Part shown: piece after piece, positions 40,777-50,022 of the stretch
How positions within the stretch are numbered: the first letter of the stretch is position 1
Layout: the number at the start of each line of letters is the position of its first letter
Assembly (NCBI GenBank): GCA_964398315.1
Contig: CAYNMV010000002.1
Span: 1 to 64,000, forward strand
Reading direction: 5' to 3'
DNA: 64,000 bases
From: JADLCB01 sp964398315
GTDB lineage: Bacteria > Planctomycetota > Phycisphaerae > Tepidisphaerales > Tepidisphaeraceae
The notes under the pieces: generated by a model
What the model was told of the DNA's origin: nothing
Database searches by the model: none
The model's input: the letters and a program-made list of their open reading frames with translations, nothing else
Position numbers and translations under genes: made by a program

Positions 40777-43404
40777 TCATCTCCTCCGTCCTCCCTTGGC
40801 CTCCGGCCTTGCGGCCAGGGGGTCATCGGGCCAGGCATGCTTGGGATAGCGGGCGCGCAAGTCCTTGCGGACCTGGGGATAGGTGTTTTTCCAGAAGCTG
40901 GCCAGGTCGCTCGTAACCTGCACCGGGCGATAGTTGGGGCCGAGCAGATGAAGGACCACCGGCACCCGCCCCGCGGCGATGCGCGGGGTATCTGGCAGGC
41001 CAAACAGCTCCTGCAGGCGCACCGCCAGCACCGGCCCGCGCAGCTCCGGCTCGGTCGTCGCAGCCGACCAGTCCAGCCGGATGCGGTTGCCAGTGGGGAC
41101 CGTGATCGTCTCGGGGGCATGCTCGTCCAGCCATCGGCGCAGGTCATAGGTCAATCTGGCGTCGATGGCATGCTTCAGGTTACGGCGCACCTGCTGCAGC
41201 GAAGTTGCCCCGACACAGGCATCGGCCAGTAACAACCGGGCATCGGGGATGGCCATCTCATCCGTCTCACCCGTGCTAGCCGGCCGGCCATCGGGCAGCG
41301 CGCGAGCGAGGAAATTCAAGCGCTGCATCAGCGGGGCCAGGTGCTCATCGCTCTCGATCAGCTCCGCAGCGCGGGGGGCGAGGGCTTCAAACAGGGCGCG
41401 CTCGGCCTGGGCCGGGTCGATCTCACCGGTGGGATGCTCGCGCAGGAGCAGATCGCGATACCAGATGCGCTGCATGCCGACAACGCGCTGGCGGGCAGGG
41501 TCGTAGAGACTGGTGCGCTCGGTGCGGAGAACATGGGGGAACAGCGATTCCAGCCAGTCCTGCTCAACGCGGCTGGCGATACGCACCAGTGCCTCGGAAC
41601 GCATCGAGCGGGCATCATGGCGGGCATCGAGGGCAAGGAAGAAATCGCCCTCGCGCACCATCGATTCTTCGGCCAGTCGTACCCCACCGCCGCCAACCAT
41701 CACCCCCAGGGCAGGATCGGCCGTCCGTCGCTTGCAGACCCGATCAGGATACGCCACCAGCGGCAGGCGCAGGAGTTCGCCGGGATCAGCCTGGGCATGG
41801 TGGGCGGCATGCCTGCCACCATGTTCAGTGCGGCTGCTGCCGGCAATTCTCAGCAGCTCATCGCGCACGCGCAGCACCTGGCGAACGGCGGCCGGATCTA
41901 CCTCCGGCCGGTGGCGGGGATGCTCCAGTGCCTCCAGCCGCAGCAGCAGGTCCGAATCGCCGATGGCCTGCCGCGATGCCAGCGCCCCGCCCATGTCGTG
42001 CATCCCGCGCTCCGGCCGGCTGGTGATGAAAATATCTTTCTCCGACAGCAGTGCGGCGAGGGTGGCACCCTCGCGCACCAGGCCCGCCTGTCGCGCTGCC
42101 AGCAGCAACCGCGCCAGGCGCGGGTGGGTGGGAATGGCAAGAATCTGCCGGCCCAGCGGCGTGATGGCAAAGCCATCGGCGGCGGGCGCCAGGGCTCCCA
42201 GCATCTCCAGCAGGCGCTCGGCGGCGGCGATCGCCGCCTCATCCGGCGACTCGTACCACGGAAAGGCGCGCGGATCGGGCCGGCCCCAGGCATGCAGCGA
42301 CAGCACTGTCTGCGCCAGATCCACCCGCTTCACTTCCGGCAACTCGAACGCATCCAGCGCATGGAAATCCTTCTCACTCATCAAGCGCACACAGCATCCG
42401 GGGCGCACGCGCCCCGCGCGGCCGGCGCGCTGAACAGCCGAGGCCTGGCTGATGCGCTTCAGTTCCAGCCGGTCCAGCCCGCGCTGCGGATCATATCCCG
42501 CCACCCGCGCCAGGCCGCTGTCGATGACGGTGGTGACACCCTCGATGGTGAGCGAGGTCTCGGCAATATTGGTGGCGCAGATGATCTTGCCCTGGCGGGC
42601 CGGGCGGATGGCGCGCATCTGGTCCTCGGCCGGCAGCGATCCATGCAGGGGCAGGAGCAGCCGGTTGTAGGCCCTGCCCAGCGGCGCCAGCGCTGCCAGC
42701 GTGCGGCGAATCTCCTCCGCGCCGGGCAGGAAAATGAGGATGTCGCCCTCATCCGCGTCCGCATCGGCACCGCTCAGCAGCTCATCCACCACGGCGGCCA
42801 CATGCTGCTCGATACGCCCGGTGACGGCCGTGGGACGATAGCTGACTTGCACCGGAAATGAGCGACCGGCGCTGTGTATGATCGGGCAGCCCCCCAGGTA
42901 GCGCGACACCGGCTCGGCCTCCAGCGTGGCGCTCATGACGATCAGGATCAGATCCGGACGGGCTTCCTGGACCTCCTTCAGCAAAGCGACGGCGAGATCG
43001 GTGTTCAGGTTGCGCTCGTGAAACTCATCGAGAATCACGCAGCCGATCCCTTCCAGCAGCGGATCATCCAGCAGTTGGCGGGTGAGGATACCCTCGGTCA
43101 GCACGCGCAGGCGGGTGCCGTGCGTAATCTTGCGGTCAAAGCGCACGTGATAGCCCACCTCCCGCCCCAGCGTCCATCCCTGCTCCTCGGCGATGCGCAT
43201 GGCAACCGCGCGAGCGGCGACCCGCCGCGGCTGAAGGATCACCAGGTTGGGGTGGGCCGCGTCGAGCAGGTTTGCCGCCAGTACCGCCGGCGGCACACGC
43301 GTCGTCTTGCCCGCCCCCGGCGGAGCCACCAGCACCAGTGACCGCGCTGTGCGCAGGTGTGTCACCACCTGCGGCAGTACCTCATCAATCGGCAACCGAT
43401 CCAT
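40777..43404 (-). CDS. hrpB: ATP-dependent helicase HrpB
   Basis: 875 residues from ATG 43404. A DExH-box RNA helicase: Walker A APPGAGKTT (27-35), DEFH (126-129), the SAT motif in VMSATLEAE, and motif VI SQASAVQRAGRAGRV. The HrpB C-terminal region follows (AIPTHPRLARLLLAA, HGGRHAAHHAQ, LDWSAATTEPELRGPVLAVRLQEL). The family is widespread, but its cellular role is still unclear. The 19 upstream codons lack homology. A TACACT box lies 9 bases before the start and no Shine-Dalgarno is present. The preceding plus-strand gene converges on it with a 73-base gap. Confidence 0.92.
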   Translation of the reverse strand: MDRLPIDEVLPQVVTHLRTARSLVLVAPPGAGKTTRVPPAVLAANLLDAAHPNLVILQPRRVAARAVAMRIAEEQGWTLGREVGYHVRFDRKITHGTRLRVLTEGILTRQLLDDPLLEGIGCVILDEFHERNLNTDLAVALLKEVQEARPDLILIVMSATLEAEPVSRYLGGCPIIHSAGRSFPVQVSYRPTAVTGRIEQHVAAVVDELLSGADADADEGDILIFLPGAEEIRRTLAALAPLGRAYNRLLLPLHGSLPAEDQMRAIRPARQGKIICATNIAETSLTIEGVTTVIDSGLARVAGYDPQRGLDRLELKRISQASAVQRAGRAGRVRPGCCVRLMSEKDFHALDAFELPEVKRVDLAQTVLSLHAWGRPDPRAFPWYESPDEAAIAAAERLLEMLGALAPAADGFAITPLGRQILAIPTHPRLARLLLAARQAGLVREGATLAALLSEKDIFITSRPERGMHDMGGALASRQAIGDSDLLLRLEALEHPRHRPEVDPAAVRQVLRVRDELLRIAGSSRTEHGGRHAAHHAQADPGELLRLPLVAYPDRVCKRRTADPALGVMVGGGGVRLAEESMVREGDFFLALDARHDARSMRSEALVRIASRVEQDWLESLFPHVLRTERTSLYDPARQRVVGMQRIWYRDLLLREHPTGEIDPAQAERALFEALAPRAAELIESDEHLAPLMQRLNFLARALPDGRPASTGETDEMAIPDARLLLADACVGATSLQQVRRNLKHAIDARLTYDLRRWLDEHAPETITVPTGNRIRLDWSAATTEPELRGPVLAVRLQELFGLPDTPRIAAGRVPVVLHLLGPNYRPVQVTSDLASFWKNTYPQVRKDLRARYPKHAWPDDPLAARPEAKGGRRR

Positions 43405-43413
43405 CACCGGCGG

Positions 43414-43419
43414 AGTGTA
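43414..43419 (-). promoter_or_regulatory. -10-like hexamer TACACT before hrpB
   Basis: Minus-strand TACACT (43419-43414) lies 9 bases before ATG 43404, with no ribosome-binding site. The -35 match is poor. Same hexamer as before the lactonase gene. Confidence 0.4.
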
Positions 43420-43622
43420 TCCGAAGGCAGGCATGTGGTGGCACACCCCCCAAACGCCCATGATGATTGGCCGATGTGAAACAACAAGGGCGGGCCGCCC
43501 GTGCCATCTTCAGGAGAAGCTTTTCCGGCTTCACCACGCTCCACGCTCTATCGCGGCCGTCCAGCCGTACAGGATGGAGCAGCCGGGGCCGGCCAGGGAT
43601 AGCCAGCGCAGTGCGCGGACTC

Positions 43623-44366
43623 TCAGCGCAGCTTCCGCCGATAGGCAAAACCGGTTTCAGCTATGAGAAGGAGGATCAGCAGCGCTGCCACGATCACGAC
43701 CGGGCGGGCATCGTGCCAGTGGGCGATGGCAATCGCCACCAGTGCCCAGGTGATTGCCACGATGAATGGAATGTTGCCGTGCATCCGCCAGTTGGCGATG
43801 GCCGCGCCGATGCCGGCGATGGCCAGCAGCGCGATCCCGCCAGGCAGGTGAACCTGGCGATCGTCAAACAGGCCATAGGCCACCAGGGTGCTGGCGAGGT
43901 TGGCGGCGGCGGCGATCGTCACCCAGCCAAGAAACAGGCTGAAGGTGATGTCCACCGTCCAGTGCCGCAGCACGTCCAGGTGCTCGCGATGGCGCAGGGT
44001 GATGGCGACGACGCCCGCCAGACTGGCCAGCAGCCAGAAAATGATCACCGTGCTGGTGATAAACCAACCCTGCGGATAGACCAGCACCCAGAGGGTCGTC
44101 GCCATGAAGGCCGAAGCGGTGAGCCACCCGATCCGCCGCAGCAGCGGATCGTTTCGGTGCTGCGGTCGTACCTGGTCAACGGCGTAGACCAGTGAACCGG
44201 TGTAGAGCAGGCTCCAGATCGAAAAAGCATAGCCGGCCGGCACGATCAGCGAACGGGTCTGATCAGACAACTCGCCGATTGTCGGACCGATCAGCCCCAT
44301 GCTCGAAATCAGGGCCGCGACGATCTGGGCAACAGCAAGGAGCAGATTGGCAATCTGGCGGAGCAT
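43623..44366 (-). CDS. Tryptophan-rich sensory protein-like (TspO/MBR-related) membrane protein
   Basis: 247 residues with about seven hydrophobic segments. The N-terminal part matches the tryptophan-rich sensory protein group that is distantly related to TspO/MBR: IGPTIGELSDQTRSLIVPAGYAFSIWSLLYTGSLVY. TspO-like proteins bind porphyrins or other ligands in membranes; the function of this longer group is not settled. ATG 44366 opens the family N-terminus. It sits between hrpB and the dehydrogenase, all on the minus strand but with separate starts. Confidence 0.78.
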   Translation of the reverse strand: MLRQIANLLLAVAQIVAALISSMGLIGPTIGELSDQTRSLIVPAGYAFSIWSLLYTGSLVYAVDQVRPQHRNDPLLRRIGWLTASAFMATTLWVLVYPQGWFITSTVIIFWLLASLAGVVAITLRHREHLDVLRHWTVDITFSLFLGWVTIAAAANLASTLVAYGLFDDRQVHLPGGIALLAIAGIGAAIANWRMHGNIPFIVAITWALVAIAIAHWHDARPVVIVAALLILLLIAETGFAYRRKLR

Positions 44367-44445
44367 GGTTGGTATCTGCCGGCTGGTTGAGGAGAGAAAG
44401 CCCTGTCATCATGTCACAAGATCCACGCAGACAGGCGCAGCGCTT

Positions 44446-45420
44446 TCACAGCACCCGATCAGCCAGGTCCTCGCCGTTCTCAAAGCGGCGGAGATTGCTG
44501 AGGAAATGGCGGACGATGACCAGTTGTTCACCGGCGAAACCGCCGGCGCTGTGCGGGGTGATGAAGCAGTTGGGCAGCGTCCAGAGCGCATGATCGGGCG
44601 GCAGCGGCTCGGGATCGGTGACATCGAGATAGGCCGCGGCCAGTGGTCCGGTCGCCAGCGCGTGCTGCAGGGCCTCCTGGTCCACGGTGGTGCCCCGGCC
44701 AATGTTCAGGAACAGCGCACCCGGCTTGACCCGCTCCAGGCGACTGGCATCAAAGAATCGCTCGGAGGCAGGATTGGCCGGCAGCAGGTTCACGATCACA
44801 TCCGCCTCGCCGAGCAATTGGTCCGCCTGCTCGGTGTTGATGCACTTGACCGGCTCATCCCCGCGGGGCGAGCGGCGCACGCCGATGATATCAAGGTTCA
44901 GCGGCGCCAGCAGCTCCACCAGCCGGCGGGCGATAGCGCCAAAGCCGTAAATCAACACGCGCTGCCCACCCAGCAGCAGGCAGTTGTCCCGCAGCGCCAG
45001 GCTGCTCCAGTCACGGGCAGTGAACTGGGAACGGGCGGCATCGAACAGCCGGCGGGCATGGGCATAGATAAACGCCGCGGCATGCTGGGCACACGGCTCG
45101 GCATAGACGCTGGAACTGTTGGTCAGCACCAGCCCCCGCGCCCGGGCGGCGGTGTGGAAGGCGGGCGTATCGAAGCGCGTATAGCCGGCGGTGGTCAGGT
45201 GGACCCAGCGCAGACGCGGCGAATCGATCACGCTCTGCACATCGGGCTGGCCGAAGGCGATATCGGCCTCCGCCAGCTTCGGATCGGCCCGGCCATCAAC
45301 CAGATTGGAGGCATGACGCTGTTCGGCCCAGAGGATGCGGTGGGCCGCGGCTTCGCGCTCCAACAGGCCATGAACCTCGGGCGGACAGTGAACGTTGGAC
45401 CAGATCGTCAGGGAAGCCAT
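44446..45420 (-). CDS. D-isomer-specific 2-hydroxyacid dehydrogenase
   Basis: 324 residues from ATG 45420; 54 further upstream codons have no homology. The NAD-binding Rossmann loop is VLIYGFGAIARRL. The catalytic residues are Arg in LFLNIGRGTTVD, Glu in DVTDPEPLPPDHAL and His in ITPHSAGG, all in the expected order. It would reduce a 2-keto acid or oxidise a D-2-hydroxyacid; the substrate is not decidable. A TACAAT box 7 bases before the ATG with a -35 17 bases further up points to a leaderless message. It is divergent from trpB2 over 191 bases. Confidence 0.9.
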   Translation of the reverse strand: MASLTIWSNVHCPPEVHGLLEREAAAHRILWAEQRHASNLVDGRADPKLAEADIAFGQPDVQSVIDSPRLRWVHLTTAGYTRFDTPAFHTAARARGLVLTNSSSVYAEPCAQHAAAFIYAHARRLFDAARSQFTARDWSSLALRDNCLLLGGQRVLIYGFGAIARRLVELLAPLNLDIIGVRRSPRGDEPVKCINTEQADQLLGEADVIVNLLPANPASERFFDASRLERVKPGALFLNIGRGTTVDQEALQHALATGPLAAAYLDVTDPEPLPPDHALWTLPNCFITPHSAGGFAGEQLVIVRHFLSNLRRFENGEDLADRVL

Positions 45421-45427
45421 CGCCGGA

Positions 45428-45456
45428 ATTGTAGCCACTTCAGCCGTGCGCCACAG
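45428..45456 (-). promoter_or_regulatory. Promoter of the 2-hydroxyacid dehydrogenase gene, probably leaderless
   Basis: Minus-strand CTGTGG (45456-45451), a 17-base spacer and TACAAT (45433-45428) stand 7 bases before ATG 45420. The arrangement is nearly the same as at prmC (TTGTGG, 17, TACAAT). Confidence 0.6.
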
Positions 45457-45611
45457 CGCGTGAGATGTGCGCGCACGCCTTGCCCGGCCGGCTTGCGGTG
45501 TGCGGGGCGATGCGGGATAAGCGCCAAGCCAAGTGCGGAGCACGACCCGCATCGTTGATCGGTCCGAAGGTGCCGGTAGCATGGCGGGGTCGTTTAGAGA
45601 GGACTGATCCC

Positions 45612-46919
45612 GTGCCCATAACCACGCATTTCACCCTGCCGCAGGAGCGGATTCCGACGCACTGGTACAACATCGCCGCCGATCTGCCCGAGCCGCTCTC
45701 GCCGCCGCTACACCCGCAGACCCGGCAGCCGGCGACTGCGGCGGACATGGCCGCCATCTTCGCCGAGCCGATTATCGAGCAGGAAATGAGCACCGAGCGC
45801 TGGATCGAGATCCCGGCGGATGTGCGGGCAAAGCTGGCGCTGTGGCGGCCAACGCCCCTGCTGCGGGCGGTGCGCCTCGAGCAGGCGCTGAACACCCCGG
45901 CCCATATTTACTACAAGTACGAAGGCACCAGCCCGGCCGGCTCGCACAAGCCCAACAGTGCCATGGCGCAGGCGTGGTACAACAAGCAGGCGGGCATTCA
46001 GCGCCTGGCCACCGAAACCGGCGCCGGGCAGTGGGGCAGCTCGCTGGCGCTGGCGTGCCAGCTCTTCGGCATCGAGTGCATCGTCTACATGGTCAACATC
46101 AGCTTCACGCAGAAACCGTATCGCAAGATGCTGATGCAGACCTGGGGCGCCACCGTTCACGCCAGCCCTTCCGAGCAGACCGCCTACGGCCGCAAGCTGC
46201 GCCAGCAGGATCCGGATAATCCCGGCAGCCTGGGCATCGCCATCAGTGAGGCGATCGAAGAAACCGTTACCCACCCGGGTACGCGCTACGCCCTGGGAAG
46301 CGTGCTGAACCACGTCTGCCTGCACCAGACGATCATCGGCCAGGAATGCATTGAGCAGATGAAGCTTGCCGGCGAAGAGCCGGATGTGGTGATCGGCTGC
46401 GCGGGCGGTGGCAGCAACCTGGCGGGCATCGCCTTCCCCTTCATCCGCCAGAACCTGCACGATGGGAAGCGGACACGCATTGTGGCGGTCGAGCCGGCGG
46501 CCTGTCCATCGCTTACGCGCGGCGAACTGCGCTATGACTTCGGCGACACCGCCGAGATGACGCCGCTGATGAAGATGTACACCCTCGGCCACCAGTTCGT
46601 GCCCCCCAAGATTCACGCCGGCGGGCTGCGCTACCACGGCATGGCGCCGACCGTCAGCGCGGCCTTCCAGCAGAAACTGATCGAGGCGCGGGCCTACGAA
46701 CAGCAGGAGGTCTTCCACGCGGCGGTGGAGTTCGCCCGCACCGAGGGGATCGTGCCGGCGCCCGAATCCTCCCACGCCATCAAGGCCGCGATCGATGAGG
46801 CGATCGACGCCCGCCAGAAGCGGGAAAAGCGGGTGATCCTCTTCAACCTCTCAGGCCACGGGCTGATGGACATGCAGTCGTATGACAGCTACCTGGCCGG
46901 GCGGCTGGCGGCCGATTGA
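45612..46919 (+). CDS. trpB: Tryptophan synthase beta chain, TrpB2 type
   Basis: 435 residues from GTG 45612 (AGAGGAC 8 bases upstream). The length and N-terminal extension, with HWYNIAADLP, are those of the stand-alone TrpB2 group, not of TrpB1. The PLP lysine is K113 in GSHKPNSA. The phosphate-binding loop is GCAGGGSNLAGIAFPF and the C-terminus holds NLSGHGLMD. TrpB2 makes tryptophan from indole and serine without an obligate alpha subunit, and no trpA is nearby. The last 31 bases overlap the end of hypB on the opposite strand. Confidence 0.93.
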   Translation: MPITTHFTLPQERIPTHWYNIAADLPEPLSPPLHPQTRQPATAADMAAIFAEPIIEQEMSTERWIEIPADVRAKLALWRPTPLLRAVRLEQALNTPAHIYYKYEGTSPAGSHKPNSAMAQAWYNKQAGIQRLATETGAGQWGSSLALACQLFGIECIVYMVNISFTQKPYRKMLMQTWGATVHASPSEQTAYGRKLRQQDPDNPGSLGIAISEAIEETVTHPGTRYALGSVLNHVCLHQTIIGQECIEQMKLAGEEPDVVIGCAGGGSNLAGIAFPFIRQNLHDGKRTRIVAVEPAACPSLTRGELRYDFGDTAEMTPLMKMYTLGHQFVPPKIHAGGLRYHGMAPTVSAAFQQKLIEARAYEQQEVFHAAVEFARTEGIVPAPESSHAIKAAIDEAIDARQKREKRVILFNLSGHGLMDMQSYDSYLAGRLAAD

Positions 46920-47596
46920 GCTGCGCTTGCTGCGCTGGCCGCTGCCCGGGGCTGTTCCGCCAGGCGTGCCTGCAGCCAGGCAATCCAGCGGTCCATGCCT
47001 TCGCCGGTGCGGGCGGACAGCTCGATCAGTTCCACCCGCGGGTTCAGCCGCCGGACATCCTCGCGGAACAGATCCAGGTCGAACGGAATATGCGCCAGCA
47101 GGTCGATCTTGCCCAGGATCAGCACGGACGACTCGGAGACGATGTACGGGTGCTTGGCGGCCTTGTCATCGCCATCGCTGACAGCGAACACACCCACCTT
47201 GACCGCCTGGCCCAGGTCGAAGCCCACCGGGCAGATCAGGTTGCCGACGTTCTCGATGAACAGCAGGTCCAGTTGCGAGAGGTCAATGTGACCCAATGCC
47301 TGGCGGACATGATTGGCCTCCAGGTGACAGGTCTTGCCGGTGTTGATCTGAACGACCTGCTGTGAAACGCGCGCGATACGCTCGGCATCACGTCGTGTGG
47401 CCAGGTCTCCCACAATGGTGCCCGCGCGCCTCGGCGCCAGCCGCGGCACAGTCGCCTCAATGAGCGCGGTCTTGCCGCACCCCGGTGCCCCCATCAGATC
47501 GAGGCAGAAAACACCGGCCCGCTCCAGATCCGCGCGGTTGAGCGCTGCGATCTCATCGTTCAGCTTCAGCACATTCTCAACCACCTGGATGTTCAT
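46889..47596 (-). CDS. hypB: Hydrogenase nickel incorporation GTPase HypB
   Basis: 235 residues, from ATG 47596 (GAGGAG upstream). A SIMIBI-class GTPase that, with HypA, inserts nickel into the hydrogenase large subunit. P-loop GAPGCGKT, metal-binding Cys-His in GKTCHLEANHV, Cys in ENVGNLICPVGFDLG, and the guanine motif LGKIDLL. It lacks the N-terminal His-rich and CxxCGC metal sites of some HypB proteins. The C-terminus is an Ala/Ser tail that runs across the convergent trpB2 end (31-base overlap). It is the last gene of the hydrogenase unit, after a 166-base gap. Confidence 0.93.
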   Translation of the reverse strand: MNIQVVENVLKLNDEIAALNRADLERAGVFCLDLMGAPGCGKTALIEATVPRLAPRRAGTIVGDLATRRDAERIARVSQQVVQINTGKTCHLEANHVRQALGHIDLSQLDLLFIENVGNLICPVGFDLGQAVKVGVFAVSDGDDKAAKHPYIVSESSVLILGKIDLLAHIPFDLDLFREDVRRLNPRVELIELSARTGEGMDRWIAWLQARLAEQPRAAASAASAAQSAASRPAR

Positions 47597-47762
47597 GCGT
47601 GCTCCTCGGTCAGCCGTCAGCGTGCCGCGCAGGCATCATTTCCAACAGGCTTTGCGCCCGGTCATGCCCTCTGATGACTGGGCAGGATGACGGCTTTTGG
47701 TTCCTGTTACTGCCTGCTCGCGCCGGCCGCGGGCTGCGGTCTGCCAACCGCTTTCCTGCCTG

Positions 47763-48098
47763 TCAGTCATCCACCTCGATCGAAATCAACTGCAGCTCAT
47801 CACCGCCGATCGGCGTAGGGCTGTCGAAGCCGCAGATGCAGAGGGTATCCAGCGCATCACTTTGCCAGCGTCGGCGGCAGCGTGGGCAGAGCAGCGACCA
47901 GGGCGGCAGTTCAAGGTCCAGCGCTACCCCCGGGGTACAGCGCTCGCGCATCAGTGCATTCCACGCCAGGTTCATGGCCGCACGGTCGATGCAGCGCATC
48001 GGCCCGGCGATCACTTTTACCCGCCGCAGGGTGCAGCCGGCCGGCGTAGAGCGCTGTGCCAGCTCGCAAATGGCTTCAGCGATGGAAAACTCATGCAT
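47763..48098 (-). CDS. hypA: Hydrogenase nickel metallochaperone HypA
   Basis: 111 residues from ATG 48098, giving the invariant MHEFSIAEAI start whose His2 binds nickel. The zinc site has C71-PR-C74, but the second pair is C87-I-C89 (CxC), where the family normally has CxxC. The sequence around it is clean, so this looks real, though its effect on zinc binding is uncertain. It works with HypB in nickel delivery. It begins 4 bases after the protease gene, so the two are translationally close. Confidence 0.92.
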   Translation of the reverse strand: MHEFSIAEAICELAQRSTPAGCTLRRVKVIAGPMRCIDRAAMNLAWNALMRERCTPGVALDLELPPWSLLCPRCRRRWQSDALDTLCICGFDSPTPIGGDELQLISIEVDD

Positions 48099-48102
48099 GG
48101 CA

Positions 48103-48591
48103 TCAATCTCCACCGGTGGCCGCTATGCTCACGTGCGCTGCGCGCAGTGCATCACACACCCGCCTTACGGCCTGCCATACCGGGGCGGACAGCTCATCGG
48201 GCCGGTCCCATTGACAGCCGCCGATGGTGACCAGCCAGGTGCGCGGCGCCCGGCCATACAGCAGTTGTGTCAGCCCCAGCAGCGCCCCGGCATCAAACAC
48301 ATGCATCCGCGGCACCTCGCACCGCGCTGGCGCTGACAGTCCGCGCCAGTGGACTGACCCGGCCGGTCGATCCGCACAAGCATCGATCAGCACCAGCTCC
48401 GGCCAGTGGCTGATCGTTTCCGCCAGTTCCGGCAGCAACTGGTGGCAGGTGATCGCCGGGCAATCCGCATCGTGCGCCAGCAGGGCATCCACCACCGCCG
48501 GCCCGGCGCCATCATCGCCGCGCAGACGATTGCCATAGCCGATGATCAGCCTGTCGGCCGCCAGGGACCGCTCAGTGCCGCTCCAGCACAT
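48103..48591 (-). CDS. hoxW: [NiFe] hydrogenase maturation endopeptidase
   Basis: 162 residues; the start overlaps the hoxH stop by 20 bases. A HybD/HycI-type protease that removes the C-terminal peptide of the large subunit after nickel insertion. The nickel-sensing residues are visible: Asp in IGYGNRLRGDDGAGP (26-27), Asp in LVLIDACAD (70) and His in RMHVFDAGAL (97). Its substrate must be HoxH, encoded just upstream, which still carries a 25-residue extension. Confidence 0.9.
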   Translation of the reverse strand: MCWSGTERSLAADRLIIGYGNRLRGDDGAGPAVVDALLAHDADCPAITCHQLLPELAETISHWPELVLIDACADRPAGSVHWRGLSAPARCEVPRMHVFDAGALLGLTQLLYGRAPRTWLVTIGGCQWDRPDELSAPVWQAVRRVCDALRAAHVSIAATGGD

Positions 48592-49996
48592 CGACCACCT
48601 CGTTGTTGGCGCTCACCAGCTCGATCCTCAGCGGCATCCGGCCGACCGCGTGAGTGGCGCAGCTCAGGCACGGGTCATAGCAGCGGATCACCGCTTCCAC
48701 GCGGTTGAGCATCCCCTCTTCCAGGCGGTTGCCATCGACGAAGTGCTGGGCCACTTGCAGGATGCCCTTGTTCATCGCCAGATTGTTGTGGCCGGTGGCG
48801 ATGATCATGTTGGCCCAGACCACCCGGCCATCATCGTCGATGCGATAGTGATGGATCAGGGTGCCGCGCGGGGCCTCGGAGATCCCGATACCCTCGTGGC
48901 GGTTGGGTCGCGCCCGCGCCCGCACGCGGGTATCCAGGATGTCCGGATCGCTGAGCAGTTGCATCATCTTTTCTACGCCGTAGAGGATTTCGATCAGTCG
49001 GGCATAGTGGAAATGGAAGCTGCTCAGCTCGGCCCCGCGACGAAGCTGGCGGAACTCGGCCAGTTCCCCATCGGCCAGCTCCGTGCCGCAGGAATCACAC
49101 AGGTTCAGTCGTGCCAGCGGCCCGGTGCGGTACATGCCCGCGGGGTAGCCGGCCGGCTTGTAATAGGGGAACTTCATGAACGAGTACGGCTCGACCGCTT
49201 CGCCGATGTAGTCTGCGTACTCGGTCTCGACGATCCCATCCTGCACGATCCGGCCCTGTGCATCGATGAAGCGCAGATAGCCATCGTAGTGCTCCAGCGT
49301 GCCCTGCTCATCGACCAGTCCCATGAACATCGACGGGAAGTTGGCAAACTTGCGCGCTTCCTCATCGAAGCGACCCATGATGCGCTTGTACCACTGGAGG
49401 GTACGGCGGGCGATTGCCAGCGCCTCGGGCAGCATGGCGAGCATCTGATCACGCTTCTCGACGCTCAGCGGCTCGCTCACCCCGCCGGGCACGCACCATG
49501 CGGGATGAATCTTCTTGCCTCCCAGCAGCGCGATGATTTCCTGGCCGATCTGCCGCAGGCGAATACCATCCTTGGCCAGCTGGGGAAACTCGGCGGCAAC
49601 CCCGAAGATGTTTCGCTTTTCCGGCGGAGCATCGAAGCCCAGCAGCAGGTCGGGTGAGGACAGGTGGAAGAAGCTCAGTGCGTGGCTCTGCACCATCTGA
49701 GCCAGGTTCATCAGCCGGCGCAGATTCTTGGCGGTCGGTGGAATATCAACCGCCAGCAGCGCATCGCATGCCTTGCTGGCCGCCACCAGGTGGCTGACCG
49801 GGCAGATGCCGCAGGTACGGGCCATCAATGCCGGCATCTCGGTCAGCGGGCGGCCTTCGCAGAACTTCTCAAAGCCGCGGAACTGGGTAACGTGGAACAG
49901 TGCCTCGGTGACTGCGCCATCGTTGTCCAGCCGCAGGGTGATCTTGCCGTGTCCTTCCAGGCGGGTCACGGGATCGATGACGATTTCGCGTGGCAT
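48572..49996 (-). CDS. hoxH: NAD-linked [NiFe] hydrogenase large subunit HoxH
   Basis: 474 residues from ATG 49996 (GGGAG upstream). It holds the Ni-Fe active site. L1 motif RTCGICPVSH (C62, C65, H69) and L2 motif DPCLSCATH (C443, C446, H449) supply the four cysteine ligands. The 25 residues after H449 would be cut off by the maturation protease. The N-terminus IVIDPVTRLEGHGKI is typical for group 3 enzymes, and together with HoxEFUY it points to the bidirectional group 3d. It splits or makes H2 coupled to NAD+/NADH in the cytoplasm; there is no Tat signal. Confidence 0.96.
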   Translation of the reverse strand: MPREIVIDPVTRLEGHGKITLRLDNDGAVTEALFHVTQFRGFEKFCEGRPLTEMPALMARTCGICPVSHLVAASKACDALLAVDIPPTAKNLRRLMNLAQMVQSHALSFFHLSSPDLLLGFDAPPEKRNIFGVAAEFPQLAKDGIRLRQIGQEIIALLGGKKIHPAWCVPGGVSEPLSVEKRDQMLAMLPEALAIARRTLQWYKRIMGRFDEEARKFANFPSMFMGLVDEQGTLEHYDGYLRFIDAQGRIVQDGIVETEYADYIGEAVEPYSFMKFPYYKPAGYPAGMYRTGPLARLNLCDSCGTELADGELAEFRQLRRGAELSSFHFHYARLIEILYGVEKMMQLLSDPDILDTRVRARARPNRHEGIGISEAPRGTLIHHYRIDDDGRVVWANMIIATGHNNLAMNKGILQVAQHFVDGNRLEEGMLNRVEAVIRCYDPCLSCATHAVGRMPLRIELVSANNEVVDVLERH

Positions 49997-50022
49997 GGGT
50001 TTCTCCCGGTGCAGGGCCAGTC

